Shown piece after piece: positions 45,292 through 56,275 of a stretch of DNA of 64,000 nt (the stretch's first letter is position 1; the number at the start of each line of letters is the position of its first letter). This DNA comes from Ligustrum vulgare (taxonomy: Eukaryota; Streptophyta; Magnoliopsida; Lamiales; Oleaceae). A program made the position numbers and the translations under genes. Where the stretch lies: assembly GCA_963555705.1 (NCBI GenBank), contig OY743170.1:28967362-29031361 (forward strand), read 5' to 3'. The notes beneath the pieces were generated by a model. It searched no databases. It was not told the DNA's origin and worked only from the letters and a program-made list of their open reading frames with translations.

Positions 45292-46096
45292 TAGGGGTGC
45301 TTTTCGGACAGAACCGATCGAAAATAGGTGTTCCAAGTCCCGTTCAAAAAAAAACTGGAATCAAATTGTTGTTCCGAATTCTGTTCCAAAGTTCTTGGAA
45401 TAAACAAACTTCATTCAAAATTGAAATTCGAAAAATTTAGGAAAATTTCAAGAATTTCGAATATTTAATATTTTACCAAGATTTATAATAATTTTAATTA
45501 TATAAAAATATATATATTCAAGGAATTGAATGTCTAAGATTAAAATGAGTTCAAAATTTCAACTACTCAAAAAGTATAATTAAAGTTACAAACCACACAA
45601 GATAACAAAATAACAACATAGCATCTATAAATAGAGTTAACATAAGTTTTTCCTTCATGATCCATCAAAAATAAAAGTAAACAAGGATAGCAACGCTACA
45701 ATTCTTGCACTTTTTTTTACACTAAATAAAATAGCTACCCGTCAGTTATAACTTATATGATAAATCTTATGTTAATTATATTTTAGTATTATTAATTGTT
45801 CAATAAATTATTTTCTTTGATTTTATATTATTAATTTCATTGCAAATACAAAAAAAATCGGAATGTTATTCAGAAAAATTAGAATTTTCGGATCGGAACA
45901 TGTTCACAATACTTTGGAAGTTTTTGGATCAGAATTTCAGAAATTTTGAGAAACTCGTTCCAATTCCAATCCAATTTTTTTTTCGAAAATTTCGAATTTC
46001 AGATCAGTGGGAATCTTTTTTTTTTTTTTTTGGAAAAAAAAAAAATTGGAACGAAATCGGACGTAATCGAATTTTCTAATCCAACTTGCAACCCTA
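45292..46096. mobile_element. hAT-like MITE (~805 bp)
   Basis: Left end TAGGGGTGC; right end TTGCAACCCTA, an imperfect inverted pair. Possible TSD TGCAGGCC (45284-45291) and TGCAAGGC (46097-46104), six of eight bases. Subterminal parts carry inverted GGAAC/GTTCC and GAATTTC words, the same design as the MITEs at 15558, 21932 and 29781 but with different words. No coding. Confidence 0.7.
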
Positions 46097-46271
46097 TGCA
46101 AGGCTGCTAAAAGCATGTCCTGCTGCTAGTGCTTGGACTATCATATATAGTTTGACGCCCCTACTCAACTTACATCTAAATTCTCACTCTACTAAATGTA
46201 AAAAACTTTAAAGCTGTACAAACTTTCACTCTATTTTGGTAAAATTTGTTTATAAAATTTATTTATATCAT

Positions 46272-47702
46272 TGGACAATATTTGAAAAATAAAAATACCT
46301 AATTCGAAGGCCCAATGAAATGGCCAAAAGAGCAGAGCTCAGTTGAAGAGTCCAGGAAAATAGGTCCAACTAAACCCACGTGCAGGTCCAGATAAATCCA
46401 TGAGGAGGCCCAAATATAGGGTGATAGAGCAAATGGAATAGTGTCTCCTAAATGTGTCAAGACAGACGGCTGACCAAATTTGTGAAAATCGACCCTATCA
46501 ACCCGGGACCGCTGGCCAACCCGTTACCCATGCGGGTGATTCACGGGTCAAGAAGGTGTGAATCGCGGATTTTCGCGGGCAAACCTTCACGGGGTGTGGT
46601 TAACCTGCTGGCCGGTGAAATTTAAAAAAAAATAAAAAAATTATTAAATATTATAACATTGAAAATCTCTATTCTTCTACAAACTCTACTACAACATCTA
46701 AAGCTAAATCTTATTTTTTTCTCTAATAGCTAAGAAATGTAATGTTCTTTGATACTAGTAATTAGAAATGTATTTAACATTTATTTGTTATTTGTTTACG
46801 TTTTATTTAAATTTGTAAATTTAGAAGTAATTCATATAACATAAAATTTAAATTTAAATTATATATAAACATTTTATGGTATAAATATGAATTTATCATT
46901 TTGTTCATTTCATATTTAGATGTTTTAAAAAACTATATTATAGATATAAAAAATTCTATGTTTTTATTCATACAGAGCAAATCAAAAGAACTCAAATCAG
47001 AACAAACCATTACTCGTAACCTGCATGGGCTTGACCAGGATGAGCCAACGGGCGGGTGTAGTTTGGAATTTGTGGAGCCGACCCGAAATCGACCTGGAAC
47101 TCGTAGCGGCGGGTTTTTTTATGCGACCGTTACCGGGCTCATATGTTGGTAGGCGACTCGGTCCGGACCACCTGGACTGATATAGTTTCCAGGCCTGGAG
47201 AAAGCCCAAAATCTAGGCGAATGAAGTGATTTATCATTATCTGAAATAAGTAGTTATTACGCAGTTAATGGGCAACCATATCACATCCCCACAATGCGAG
47301 AAATTCGGCTGAGCATATGGAGTAATGGTAGTGGTTAAATACAACGGTTTCTTGACAAGTCATTCATTATGGAGAAAGTGGACAATTACATGGCGACAAG
47401 GCAGTTTGCAAGCGGTTTTGGAAGAGGGAAAATGTTCAAGGCATATAAAAGGGAGAAGAAACATTAAAGGAGGGACCAATCAATCAACTCTCAAACATAG
47501 ATTATGTTATACTTTCATTTTGATTTTCTTGTCAAATCCTAGTTTAGTTCATCTGCTTGAGCCCCTTGGAGGCGTTTTTTCTTCAGTGCAATCTTCAAAA
47601 CGAAAGCACCCCTTGTTGGGATTTTGTCTCGAGAGGTTGTTGTTCCTTACACATTGTATGAATCCATTTTAATTGTTAGCGAGATCCTTTTGCGCGAAAC
47701 AA
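46272..47702 (+). repeat. 5' LTR of the Tat element, with an insertion
   Basis: Matches LTR 2 except for its decayed first ~20 bp and an insert. Its TATA-like CATATAAAAGGGAG (47440-47453) followed by an AGAAG leader corresponds to CATATAAAAGAGAG in LTR 2, and is the likely promoter of the retrotransposon RNA. Confidence 0.8.
46450..47190. mobile_element. Insertion in the Tat 5' LTR, probably a hAT-like MITE
   Basis: LTR 2 lacks this ~740 bp. The ends are GC-rich (ACCCGGGACCGCTGG, GGTAGCGGCGGGTTT-type words such as CGGGTGATTCACGGG) and the middle AT-rich, the same architecture as the other MITEs here. Exact ends and TSD were not resolved. Confidence 0.5.
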
Positions 47703-47721
47703 TTTGGCACGCCCAATGGGA
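47703..47721 (+). other. Primer-binding region of the Tat element
   Basis: TTTGGCACGCCCAATGGGA directly after LTR 1. It is the place and type of sequence used as primer site by Tat/Ogre elements; I do not assign the tRNA. Confidence 0.6.
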
Positions 47722-47812
47722 CAACTTTGGTGTGTTTTTGAAGATACAAAAGTGAAGCATCATATCTCATAAGAACTCCGATGAGGAGCCTTCAAGCCAT
47801 CGGCTCCTGTCT

Positions 47813-50129
47813 GTGATTGAAAGATATGAGGAGGAACAAAGTACTCCAAGAACAGAAGGAAAAAGTCAGAGCCGTTATAAATCAATTGCAGAATTGAGTA
47901 CTCGAACCATGCGTGCATTACTTGGGGAACTTACTCAAGATGTGGTTGAAGAGGTAAATCTGCAATATGTTCATACTATGGAAAAGTCTATCCAAAATGA
48001 AATAATACATTATGACAATATGTCCAAGCAACTAAAAAATTTACATGACACCATGAATAAGTTAACAGGCCAAGTTTTTCAGTCATCTTTTCCAAACATA
48101 GGCCACCACTTTCAAGCGAGAAGAATTGTGGGACATAATCCCACCGTTGTAAGTCCAAATCAAGGAATAGAACCATCTATTGGACCATTTTCGTCAAACC
48201 AAGTGGGTGTTGGAATGACGGGTCTAAATAGTGGAAATGGGATGTCAAACTTGGGGGGTAGCCCAAATACAAGAGATAATGTCCAAAATAATGGACAGAA
48301 TACCCTACATGTTAATGATGAGGGAAATATTCAAACTAATGGTACTAATGGCTTAAACATTGACTTTTTCACTGCAAATTCGTTACCAAACTTTAGGCCT
48401 CATGTAGTACCACTGGAAAACTAACCTATAGGTGTCCTTTATGATCCCAACGTCTTGTTGAGAGATCAAATTGCCGAGATAGTATGAGATCAAATGGCTG
48501 TCGGAATACACCCTTGTATCAGGCCGACCTACACAAAATCATACCCTGATTGGGTAGACCAAGCATATCCATGGCCTAGAGGGCACAAAGTACCAGAATT
48601 TTCATTGCTAACTGCTTTAGGAGAAGTTTCCACTCTAGAACACGTAGGGCGATTCACATTGCAATGCGACGAAGTGATTGATTATCATAAGTTGAGACTA
48701 TTCCCTAGTTCATTAACAGGAGTAGCTTTCTCAATGTTCATTAACTTGTCAAAAAATTCCGTCCAGACATGGCAACAGTTAGAGTAGTTATTCCATGCTC
48801 AATTTTATAAAATCGAGTCGAAAGTGTTTTTGGCCGACTTGGAAAATTTCTGTCAAATGCCCAATAAAAATGGGCGAAAGGTTTCCTTTAAAGGTTCAAA
48901 ACGGCCAGGAGCAAGTGCTTTGTTCCTTTACCTGAAAAAGTGTTTGTCAAGATCCCTCAAAGTTGTTTGAGTTTTGATTTAAAAAAAAGTTCCAGGATAG
49001 GAAGTTTCCTGACTTATTCCATTTGAGCGCTAATGTGATTAGATATGAACATCTAATAAGAGAAGAAGAAAAAATGAAAAATTCTAGCAGAGGGACTTAC
49101 TATAGAGACCCAAAATTTGACATTCACATGGTTGATGATGAGTATTATGACCAAAATGAAATATGTCTAGTCGAACTGGTTGAGGGAGATGTGTATACTT
49201 GGCCTTTAGCGGATGAGTTGAACGTAATGGTCAAAGATGAGCACGTAGGAGATAAAAACAAAAAGACTAGGAAGTCTTCATTTGATGTAACTAAAGTTAA
49301 CTTTATATTTGATAAATCATATTAGGATAAGCAAATAAAGTTGAGCGATAAGCATAAATTTCCAAGCCTTGAGCAAATCAAGGATAAAAAATATCGTAAA
49401 TGACATAATGCATGGTATCATATGACTAACAATTGCTTGGTTTTCCGACATGTGTTGTAGGATGCTATTGAATCTAGACGAATCACTTTTGGAGCCAAAA
49501 AGAAGATGGCAGTGGATGAAAACTACAACCACTTGGGGTGAACATGATGACAACTGGCTTCGAAAATAAATTACCGAGGTTCAAATTGTAATAGATGATA
49601 GAAAGGAGGATATTGAGCGGCGTCCTAATATGTTTGAACGACTCAAAGGAAATGAACCTAGAAAAGATGAAAGTACCTTGTGCGCCAGATGCAAAGGGGA
49701 AGTGAACAGGTCCACAAAAAAATGGGGACATGGGGGCATTACAGTTATCTTAGTGTTGTTCCCAGTTTCCAGCTCGACAAGGGAAGAGGTATGCCAACCT
49801 ATGGAAAGCCACCTTTTGAAATGCAATTCAGGCCAATCAACAGCAGGAGGACGTTCAGACCCCAACCTCGCCAGCCAAATGTATGGTATTCATTCCACTA
49901 TAATGCAAGAAGAGCTGTGCCTTTCAATGAGATGATCATGACACAACAAAGGTGTTTCCAGAGAAATTATGGGAGGATGATGAGACAACAACATGGATCA
50001 CCACATCTTGAGACACCTAAATTACTTAAGGTCGCTAACAAGAATGTCCTTTATTACAGAAAGGAAACCAATATAGGGAAATCAATAGAGGAAGGATCGG
50101 AAAGTTCTTTTGGGAAATCAAGATTTTAA
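47813..50129 (+). pseudogene. Tat gypsy gag, broken
   Basis: Gag of the Tat element in one frame to about 48787, with in-frame stops at 48422 (TAA), near 48486 (TGA) and 48785 (TAG). The N-terminal part (residues 1-200 from 47813) is Gln/Asn/Gly-rich with a helical start (MRALLGELTQDVVEEVNLQY). The retrotransposon gag core at 48520-48790 reads YPDWVDQAYPWPRGHKVPEF, then HVGRFTLQCDEVIDYHKLRL and FPSSLTGVAFSMFINL. After 48787 the sequence changes frame repeatedly. A MVDDEYYDQNEICLVELVEG block is at 49129-49190, a RRPNMFERLKGNEPRKDEST block at 49616-49680, and CARCKGEVN (likely a zinc-knuckle remnant) follows. No protease active site was found after it. Confidence 0.8.
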
Positions 50130-50189
50130 CGCAGTAAGAAAAACGAGGATGAAGAGCATCCATGGTGACCCCTTACCATTCAATTTGGT

Positions 50190-51643
50190 ACTTTACCTCC
50201 GATTGTGGCTAACAACTAGTAACAAAAAAAAGTTGCAAAGATTTGAAGGCCAAGTAAAACTTTTGAGACGTTTTATATCTAATTGTGTAGGGCGAACAAA
50301 AGTTTTTTCATATATCTTAAATCTGAAAAATCAGGATGAATTCGTCTGGAAGGAAGAACATCAAAAGGCTTATGATAGCTTGAAGACATTTTTGTCAAGT
50401 CCACCAGTGCTAGTCTCGGCTATCCAAGGACAGCCAATGAAAGTGTACATATCGGCTGAACAAGAATCTATAGCCTGAATGATCGCACATGAAGACCAAT
50501 TTGTTGAAGAGAGGGCTATCTATTATTTGAGTAGACAGTTAACAAAATGTGAATTTATGCTGCTATTGAAAAGTTTTGTCTTGCTTTATATTTTGCATAT
50601 ACAAAATTAAGGGCTTATTTACGGTTTGTGAGTACTTACGCAGTTTCTAAAGTAAATTTAGTTAAATACATGTTTCTCTCCATGTCTTGCGCCGAAGGAT
50701 AGGCCTTTGGACTTTACTGCTGTCAGAGTTTGAAATACAATATATACCCAAAAAGGCAATTAAAAATCAAGTATTGGCTAATTTTTGGGCTGATCATCCA
50801 TGCCATGTGCCTAGAGAAAATGAACTAGAAGTTGACTCGTTTGAATTAAAACCTTGGGTTTTATATTTTGTCAAATAAAAAACTTCTGGGGAGCAGGAGT
50901 AGGCATAGTTTTAATAAATCCATTGAGGGTTCATTATAAATTCCCATTTTCTCTAGACGGAATATGCAATAACAATTAAGCCGAATAACAAGCATTGATC
51001 GTAGGTTTGGAGCTATTGGTAGAGATGGGAGTAAAAAATGTGATAGTTAGGGGTGGTTCCCAATTAGTAATTTACCAATTGATTGGTGACCTTAAATGCC
51101 AAAATGATTTTGTTATAAACTAATATGAAATCGCCCAAGAATTGCTAGAAGAATTTGATCAAGTGGAACTTCAATACATTAACAAGTTGTATAACGATTT
51201 AGCAAATGAACTAACCCAAATGGCTTCAGGTTATTCAAAAATGTTAAATTGGAATTTCACTTGTGAATATGGGAGAATATTTCCCATGGTCCAATGTAGA
51301 GCGAGAAATATGGATGTTCATTGCATACAAAGTGGGGATGTGATAGATTGGAGAGAAAAAATAAAAAGGTTCTTGAAAAGAGACCGATAACGAAAAACAT
51401 AGGAAAATGAAGTTATGTGTACTGAATTATGTGTTAATAGACGAAGAGTTATATAAGAAATGCTCAGACGGTGTACTATTAAAATGTGTAAGTTTGAAAG
51501 AAGCCAAGACGATCAAGGCCGAAATCATGAAGGAGAGCCATCAAGCAGGCCAAAGAATGAGGTGGCTAATCATTAGAAGCGGATACCTTTGGCCCAAAAT
51601 GGGAGAATTATGTGTTCAATATGTCAAGACTTTTTCTACATAA
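50190..51643 (+). pseudogene. Tat gypsy pol remnant: RT end, RNase H, second RNase H, integrase N-terminus
   Basis: The RT thumb/connection starts near 50240 (FEGQVKLLRRFISNCVGRTK, WKEEHQKAYDSLKTFLSSPP). The first RNase H includes VYISAEQESIA then a TGA, and RAIYYLSRQLTKCE. The connection ends at 50690-50830 (LWTLLLSEFEIQYIPKKAIK, QVLANFWADHP). The second RNase H spans about 50860-51260 in mixed frames: GICNNN, QALIVGLELLVEMGVKNVIV, GGSQLVIYQLIGDLKCQND. The family's catalytic GDSQL Asp is Gly here, and the first catalytic Asp after YF is also gone. Then comes an integrase N-terminal region (SHQAGQRMRWLIIRSGYLWP), whose zinc ligands are partly replaced (RSGY for RYGY/HRxGY, Cys lost). The frame stops at 51643, with no integrase core before LTR 2 at 51710. 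Confidence 0.8.
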
Positions 51644-51709
51644 TAATGTGTCCATGAATATGACATAAAATTAATAATTGATATTAATTCTGTCATATTG
51701 GGTGGTAAT

Positions 51710-52379
51710 TGTTGACACTTAAAAAGACCCAATTTGAAGGCCCAATGAAAGAGCGAAGCTCAGTTGAAGAGTTCAGGGAAATAGGTCTAAATAAACCCAC
51801 GTGCGGGTCTAGATAAACCCATAGGAGGCCCAAATACAGGGCGACGAAGAATGGAGCAGTGTCGCCCATGCCTAAGAATGCCTAAGATCTAGGCGAATGC
51901 ATTGATTTATCATTGTCTAAATTAAGCAATTATTAGGCAGTTAATCGGCAATCTTATCACATCCCCATGATCCGAGAATTTTGGCTGAGCTAATGGAGTA
52001 ATTGCAGCTGTTAAACACAACAGTTTCTTGACAAGTCATTCATTATGGAGGGAGTAGACAGTTAAAGGGCGACAAGGCAGTTTGCAAGCGGTTTTGGAAG
52101 AGGGAAATTGTTCAAGGCATATAAAAGAGAGAAGTAAACATAGAAGGAGGGACCAATCAATCAACTCTCGAACAGAGATTATGTAATTTAATTTCATTTC
52201 AACTTGTCAAATCCTAGTTTAGTTCGTGCGCTTGCGCTCCTTGAAGGCTTTTTGTCTTTGTTGTAATCTTCAAAAATAAAGCACCCCTCGTTGAGATTTT
52301 GTCTTGAGAGATTGTTGTTTCTTACACATTTCCTGAATTCATTTTAATTGTCAGCGAGATCCTTTTGCGCAAAACAACA
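51710..52379 (+). repeat. 3' LTR of the Tat element (670 bp)
   Basis: TGTTGACACTT...CAAAACAACA. Intact LTR giving the reference for the insertion in LTR 1. A T/A-rich run follows at 52381. Confidence 0.85.
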
Positions 52380-54284
52380 GTTTTTTTTTTTTAAAAAAAA
52401 ATCAATAATTTCGGTTGGTTAAAGATTATTGTCCACCTTTTTTGACTTGTAAAAAAGAAAAGATTAACGAGATGTTGTCACATCTTTATTTATAAACAAT
52501 ATATGTAAATAATTGTTAACAAACAATTTATAACAAATAGAGTGTGAATTATCGAGGTGGAATTGATAAACCCAATTACTTTTTCTGATAAAAGAATGGG
52601 CAAAACTACTCTTCCAGATTTGTTACACATTTTTGAATTTTTATTACACAATAAAATAATGTACGGCAGTATGAAATGTTTGGGAGTGCGCACACTTCAT
52701 AAATAAACCTTAGAATATATCGAATCGTTACATGTTCGAGAAGCTGAATCACTACATATGATAGTAATTTGTGTACTCTAAATTTGGAATTACTAAATTG
52801 GAACCAAAGATGAGATCATATATAGGACAAACCAAACATTAGTTTAGGATTGCAAAGCTGTGAAGATCCCCTAAATCTTCTTTCCTTTGTAATGCAACAT
52901 GGTACCCAAACAAAACAAGAATAAGTTGTAATAACTCTTTTAGTGCTTTTGAGAACTTTGCCATTGAGAGAAAGTAATATTAATCATTGGAAACCTTAAT
53001 GACTTCACCTAATTAATCATTAGCACATGGAAAGCTGGTTATAAAGGGCTTTGCTGCTTTAGTGACATAAGCTTTTATTAAACGATGATGTATTACCGTA
53101 TATTTCTTGTACGTGAAGAAAAGATTTAGCAAATAAATGGTGACAAAAACTAACGCTAGCAATATCATCATCCCCTCCCACATTCGATGCATGCTAGCTA
53201 TCGAAGTTAGTATAGTTGTAATTTATAGCATCTGATAAAGTTAATTGTGAGTGTTATGTCCAAGGTCCAATTTTTTGACCAAACAATTGTTATTATATTT
53301 GATGCATTTTTATTTATTTAATGGATATCGTTATTATGGCTACACCAATGTGTGGCATTTCAAACTTTTGAAGTAGGTAGCTGATCTCATAAGTTAAGAT
53401 GTAGATGATTTAAATGGATGCATTCACGTTTTGCTAATAGAACAAAACATTGGAGACCCTCAACACAAATTCCACATGGATAACTGTTTGGTGTCAATGA
53501 TTAATCTCTAGCGTTTATCAAAAATTGATCATTTGACTTGAGGTCATTATAATGCCTTATATGAGGACAGTCATACTTTAGCGATATCGGATGTTGCTCT
53601 GTCAAGAGTTATTAATAAGCCATCTTTCGAGTACGTCAACAATCATATGAAGATTGTGAATTATTAATTGAGGATTGCCACGCTTACATGGTAAGAGAAT
53701 ATGATCCACATTTCAGTCGGTTAAGTCGATATCGAAATCGTTGTAAGGTTTCGAGTCATATATGCACAGTGCAAATTAAAAGGCAACCTTGTACTTAGAT
53801 AGAATATGTGATAAGATAGTACCCTGATGAATGTCGTGAATTTGAATTCTGGTGCAGGGTGTAGAAATTTTGTTACTACAGTGGTCCAAATGTCCAGCCT
53901 CCACTAACAGTAATCAAGATAGCAAGCTAGGATCTGAAAAATGTTGTTCTAGCAGCAAAAGAACGACTAGCTAGATTTATTGTAATTAACCTTGCACTTG
54001 TAGGCTCAAGTGAAAACCTAAGGTTAAGATAGAAGCCTAGTAGGCTTGGGCTAATCCAAGTCCAGCCCAACCAATTGGGCTTGGACACTATTCCAATAAT
54101 CTCCTACTTGTACAGGATCCAATTTGAGATGCTTAATTCTTACTTTTGTATGTGACCCATCAGGTTTCATTCACGATGGCAGCGGCGCGTTATTATTTTT
54201 TCCAATCTGATTGGAATATGATGCATTAAAATCCACATTTCTAATTCATCCTCAATTCAAAGATCGATTAATTAATGTCGCAGT
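52380..54284. other. Intergenic DNA, no recognised feature
   Basis: AT-rich, no open frame above chance. 53980-54110 contains CTAAGGTTAAGATAGAAGCC and AGCCCAACCAATTGGGCTTG phrases like parts of LTR leaders, but no ends were found. Confidence 0.4.
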
Positions 54285-54287
54285 ATA

Positions 54288-54607
54288 CACTACAACAAAG
54301 TTAACCTTTTACGGCGTGCATTGCGTGCCGGAAAATCGTTTTTACGGCTTGCATCCGCACGCCGTAAAAAGTCATGCCGTAAAATTTTACGGCGTGCATC
54401 TATGCATGCCATAAACTTATGACTTTTTACGGCGTGTTGCTTATGCACGTCGTTAATAGTGATTTTTATGGCGTTCAAAAATGCACGCCGTAAATCTCCT
54501 GCATTTATGGCGTGCAATTTTTGCATGCCGTAAATAATCTAATTTTACGGCATGCCTAATTTGCACGCCGTAAATGTATGTCGTAAAAGGTCATTTTTGT
54601 TGTAGTG
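54288..54607. mobile_element. CACTA-type MITE (320 bp) with palindromic subterminal repeats
   Basis: Ends CACTACAACAAA and TTTTTGTTGTAGTG are inverted; TSD ATA is identical on both sides (54285-54287 and 54608-54610). The whole body is a string of TTTACGGCGTGCA and TGCACGCCGTAAA words, facing each other in pairs and separated by 4-20 bp. It has no other content. It is a minimal CACTA derivative, essentially ends plus binding sites, but its word (TTTACGGCGTGCA) differs from those of CACTA 1 (TTCCGACGG) and CACTA 2 (GTCGGTTT), so its transposase partner is another family. Confidence 0.92.
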
Positions 54608-54864
54608 ATAAGATCGACATTTAGCAATGTATCAAGGTAATTCATGTGAAGAAAAATGTCATGTCGTTATGACAAGACCGGTTTATGTATGGTTACCGTG
54701 GAAATATAATCTCTTCATCAATATAACCCAACTGGTTTGTAAAAGATAGGAAGAATTTATGCTCAATTTGAACTTATAATTTATTATCATTTTCCCATGC
54801 TTTGATTATGTACTTTAATTGCTTATACTATTTTTGAAATTCGTCTTCTTTGTCATCTACCTAC

Positions 54865-54926
54865 AATCACTAATCACTATCACTATCACTAATCATCATT
54901 ATCACTATCACTATCACTATCACTAA
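54865..54926. repeat. (ATCACT)n microsatellite
   Basis: Imperfect run of ATCACT/CACTAT units immediately before the Helitron 5' end. The ~250 bp between this and the CACTA MITE hold no recognised feature. Confidence 0.8.
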
Positions 54927-56252
54927 TCACTAATATATAAAAGCATGGATGTGTATGAATCTTTAAATTGCAAATTATGTCCTTACTTCTATTTTTCTTA
55001 TGTCCATAATACCCTTAATTTAAAAAAAGAATTATATTTCCACATGAATAAATGTTGAATGACTTTTCAAATGATTTTGATTTAATTAAACAATAAATTC
55101 AATTTCCAATATAAGGTCCTTATATTCAATGCATATAATTTATAAAATATGCTTACTGATAACATTTTTCAATCTTATACCACATTGTAATTAAATACAT
55201 ATGTTTATACAGTTCTAAAACAAAATCATTACAAGTTTACAGCGTAAATCAAACATAGACGTAATTCTTTTATACAATACAAGATTCCGATAATATTATA
55301 GTAGAATTAGATAATCTTACAATAGAAATAGTATCTATAGGGTTAAAATAATCAGCATGATAAATAATTGGTAAACTATGATTTATGTTAAAATAAATAA
55401 ATTTTAAAATCAATAACTTTTTGAATAATAAAAATAAAAAACATAAAGTTATTTATATGGACGCTGACATGAGAGTCACTTTGAAGAATTTTTTTATCAA
55501 GCGATATAAGAGGTAAGTTATTAAAACATATTTATAGATGAATAAGTATTCAATCTTCACTTATATGATTACGTTAAGCTCCCGTTTGATGTTGATTTTT
55601 ATCAAGATTTTAATTTAAGTAAAAGTTAACAATTAATTTTAACCAAATATTTTATGAAACCTACAAAATTTTAAGCACACAAATTCATCAACTTCTACCA
55701 AAATCTAATAAAAATCTGATTTAAATCCCCATCTAATGAAAAAGAAATCCTGCTTGTTCAAATCTGACAAAAAATTGAAAATATTTCTATGGTTCAAACA
55801 CATTTTTAACGTCTTCTCGAATTTTCGTTTTGTTATAGAAATGTCATGATATACACTTAATAATTGAGTAAAATTTGAAATTTCTATTACAAAATTTACT
55901 TGTAAGTTAATAAATAAATAAGTAATCGAGTAATTTTCATATAAATAATTATTTTCACTATTAAATTTAAAATTAGTAATAATAATTAATTTTACATGAT
56001 CATAAGAGTTTAAAAAGATTCTACCTAACACGATTTAGTATTAATACTCCTTAATATGCCTTAATAATATATATCATAAATAATAATGTATTATTTATTA
56101 TACTTTATATTCAATGAGTTATAATTATATTTTTATAAAATGATGATTTTAATAATTTTTATTTTATATTTCATTACACAAGACATACAAAGTATAAGTT
56201 CTTTTATCGCGTACATAAGACGTGCGAAGCATGTGATAGGAATATATACTAG
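54927..56252 (+). mobile_element. Non-autonomous Helitron (1326 bp)
   Basis: 5' end TCACTAATATATAAAAGCATGG and 3' end with a hairpin (ACGTGC-GAA-GCATGT, one G:T pair), followed about 20 bases later by TATACTAG. The element lies between A (54926) and T (56253), the Helitron AT target. TC..., ATATATAAAAGC near the start and CTAG at the end are the plant non-autonomous Helitron pattern. The interior is AT-rich and codes for nothing; no Rep or helicase. The 3' flank holds three more CTAGT copies (56258-56275). Confidence 0.75.
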
Positions 56253-56275
56253 TACTTACTAGTACTAGTACTAGT

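Larger units (their letters stand above)
46272..52379 (+). mobile_element. Tat-lineage Ty3/gypsy retrotransposon with two LTRs, internally deleted
   Basis: LTR 1 (about 46272-47702) and LTR 2 (51710-52379) match over CCACGTGC/AGGCCCAAATA, CAAGGCAGTTTGCAAGCGGT and CAGCGAGATCCTTTTGCGC-type blocks. LTR 1 is longer because it holds a ~740-bp insertion. LTR 2 runs TGTTGACAC...CAACA. A TTTGGCACGCCC primer-like sequence follows LTR 1 at 47703. The internal 4.0 kb has gag, the end of the RT, RNase H, a second (archaeal-type) RNase H and the integrase N-terminus. Two RNase H domains and this gag type mark the Tat lineage. Protease, most of the RT and the integrase core are deleted and stops abound, so it is dead. 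Confidence 0.85.

Noticed and set aside
49680..50129. 149-codon frame as a separate gene
   Set aside because: Continues Tat gag C-terminal sequence in a shifted frame; part of the retrotransposon.
54211..54526. Open frames across the 54.3-54.5 kb region
   Set aside because: Produced by the repeated TTTACGGCGTGCA words of the CACTA MITE.
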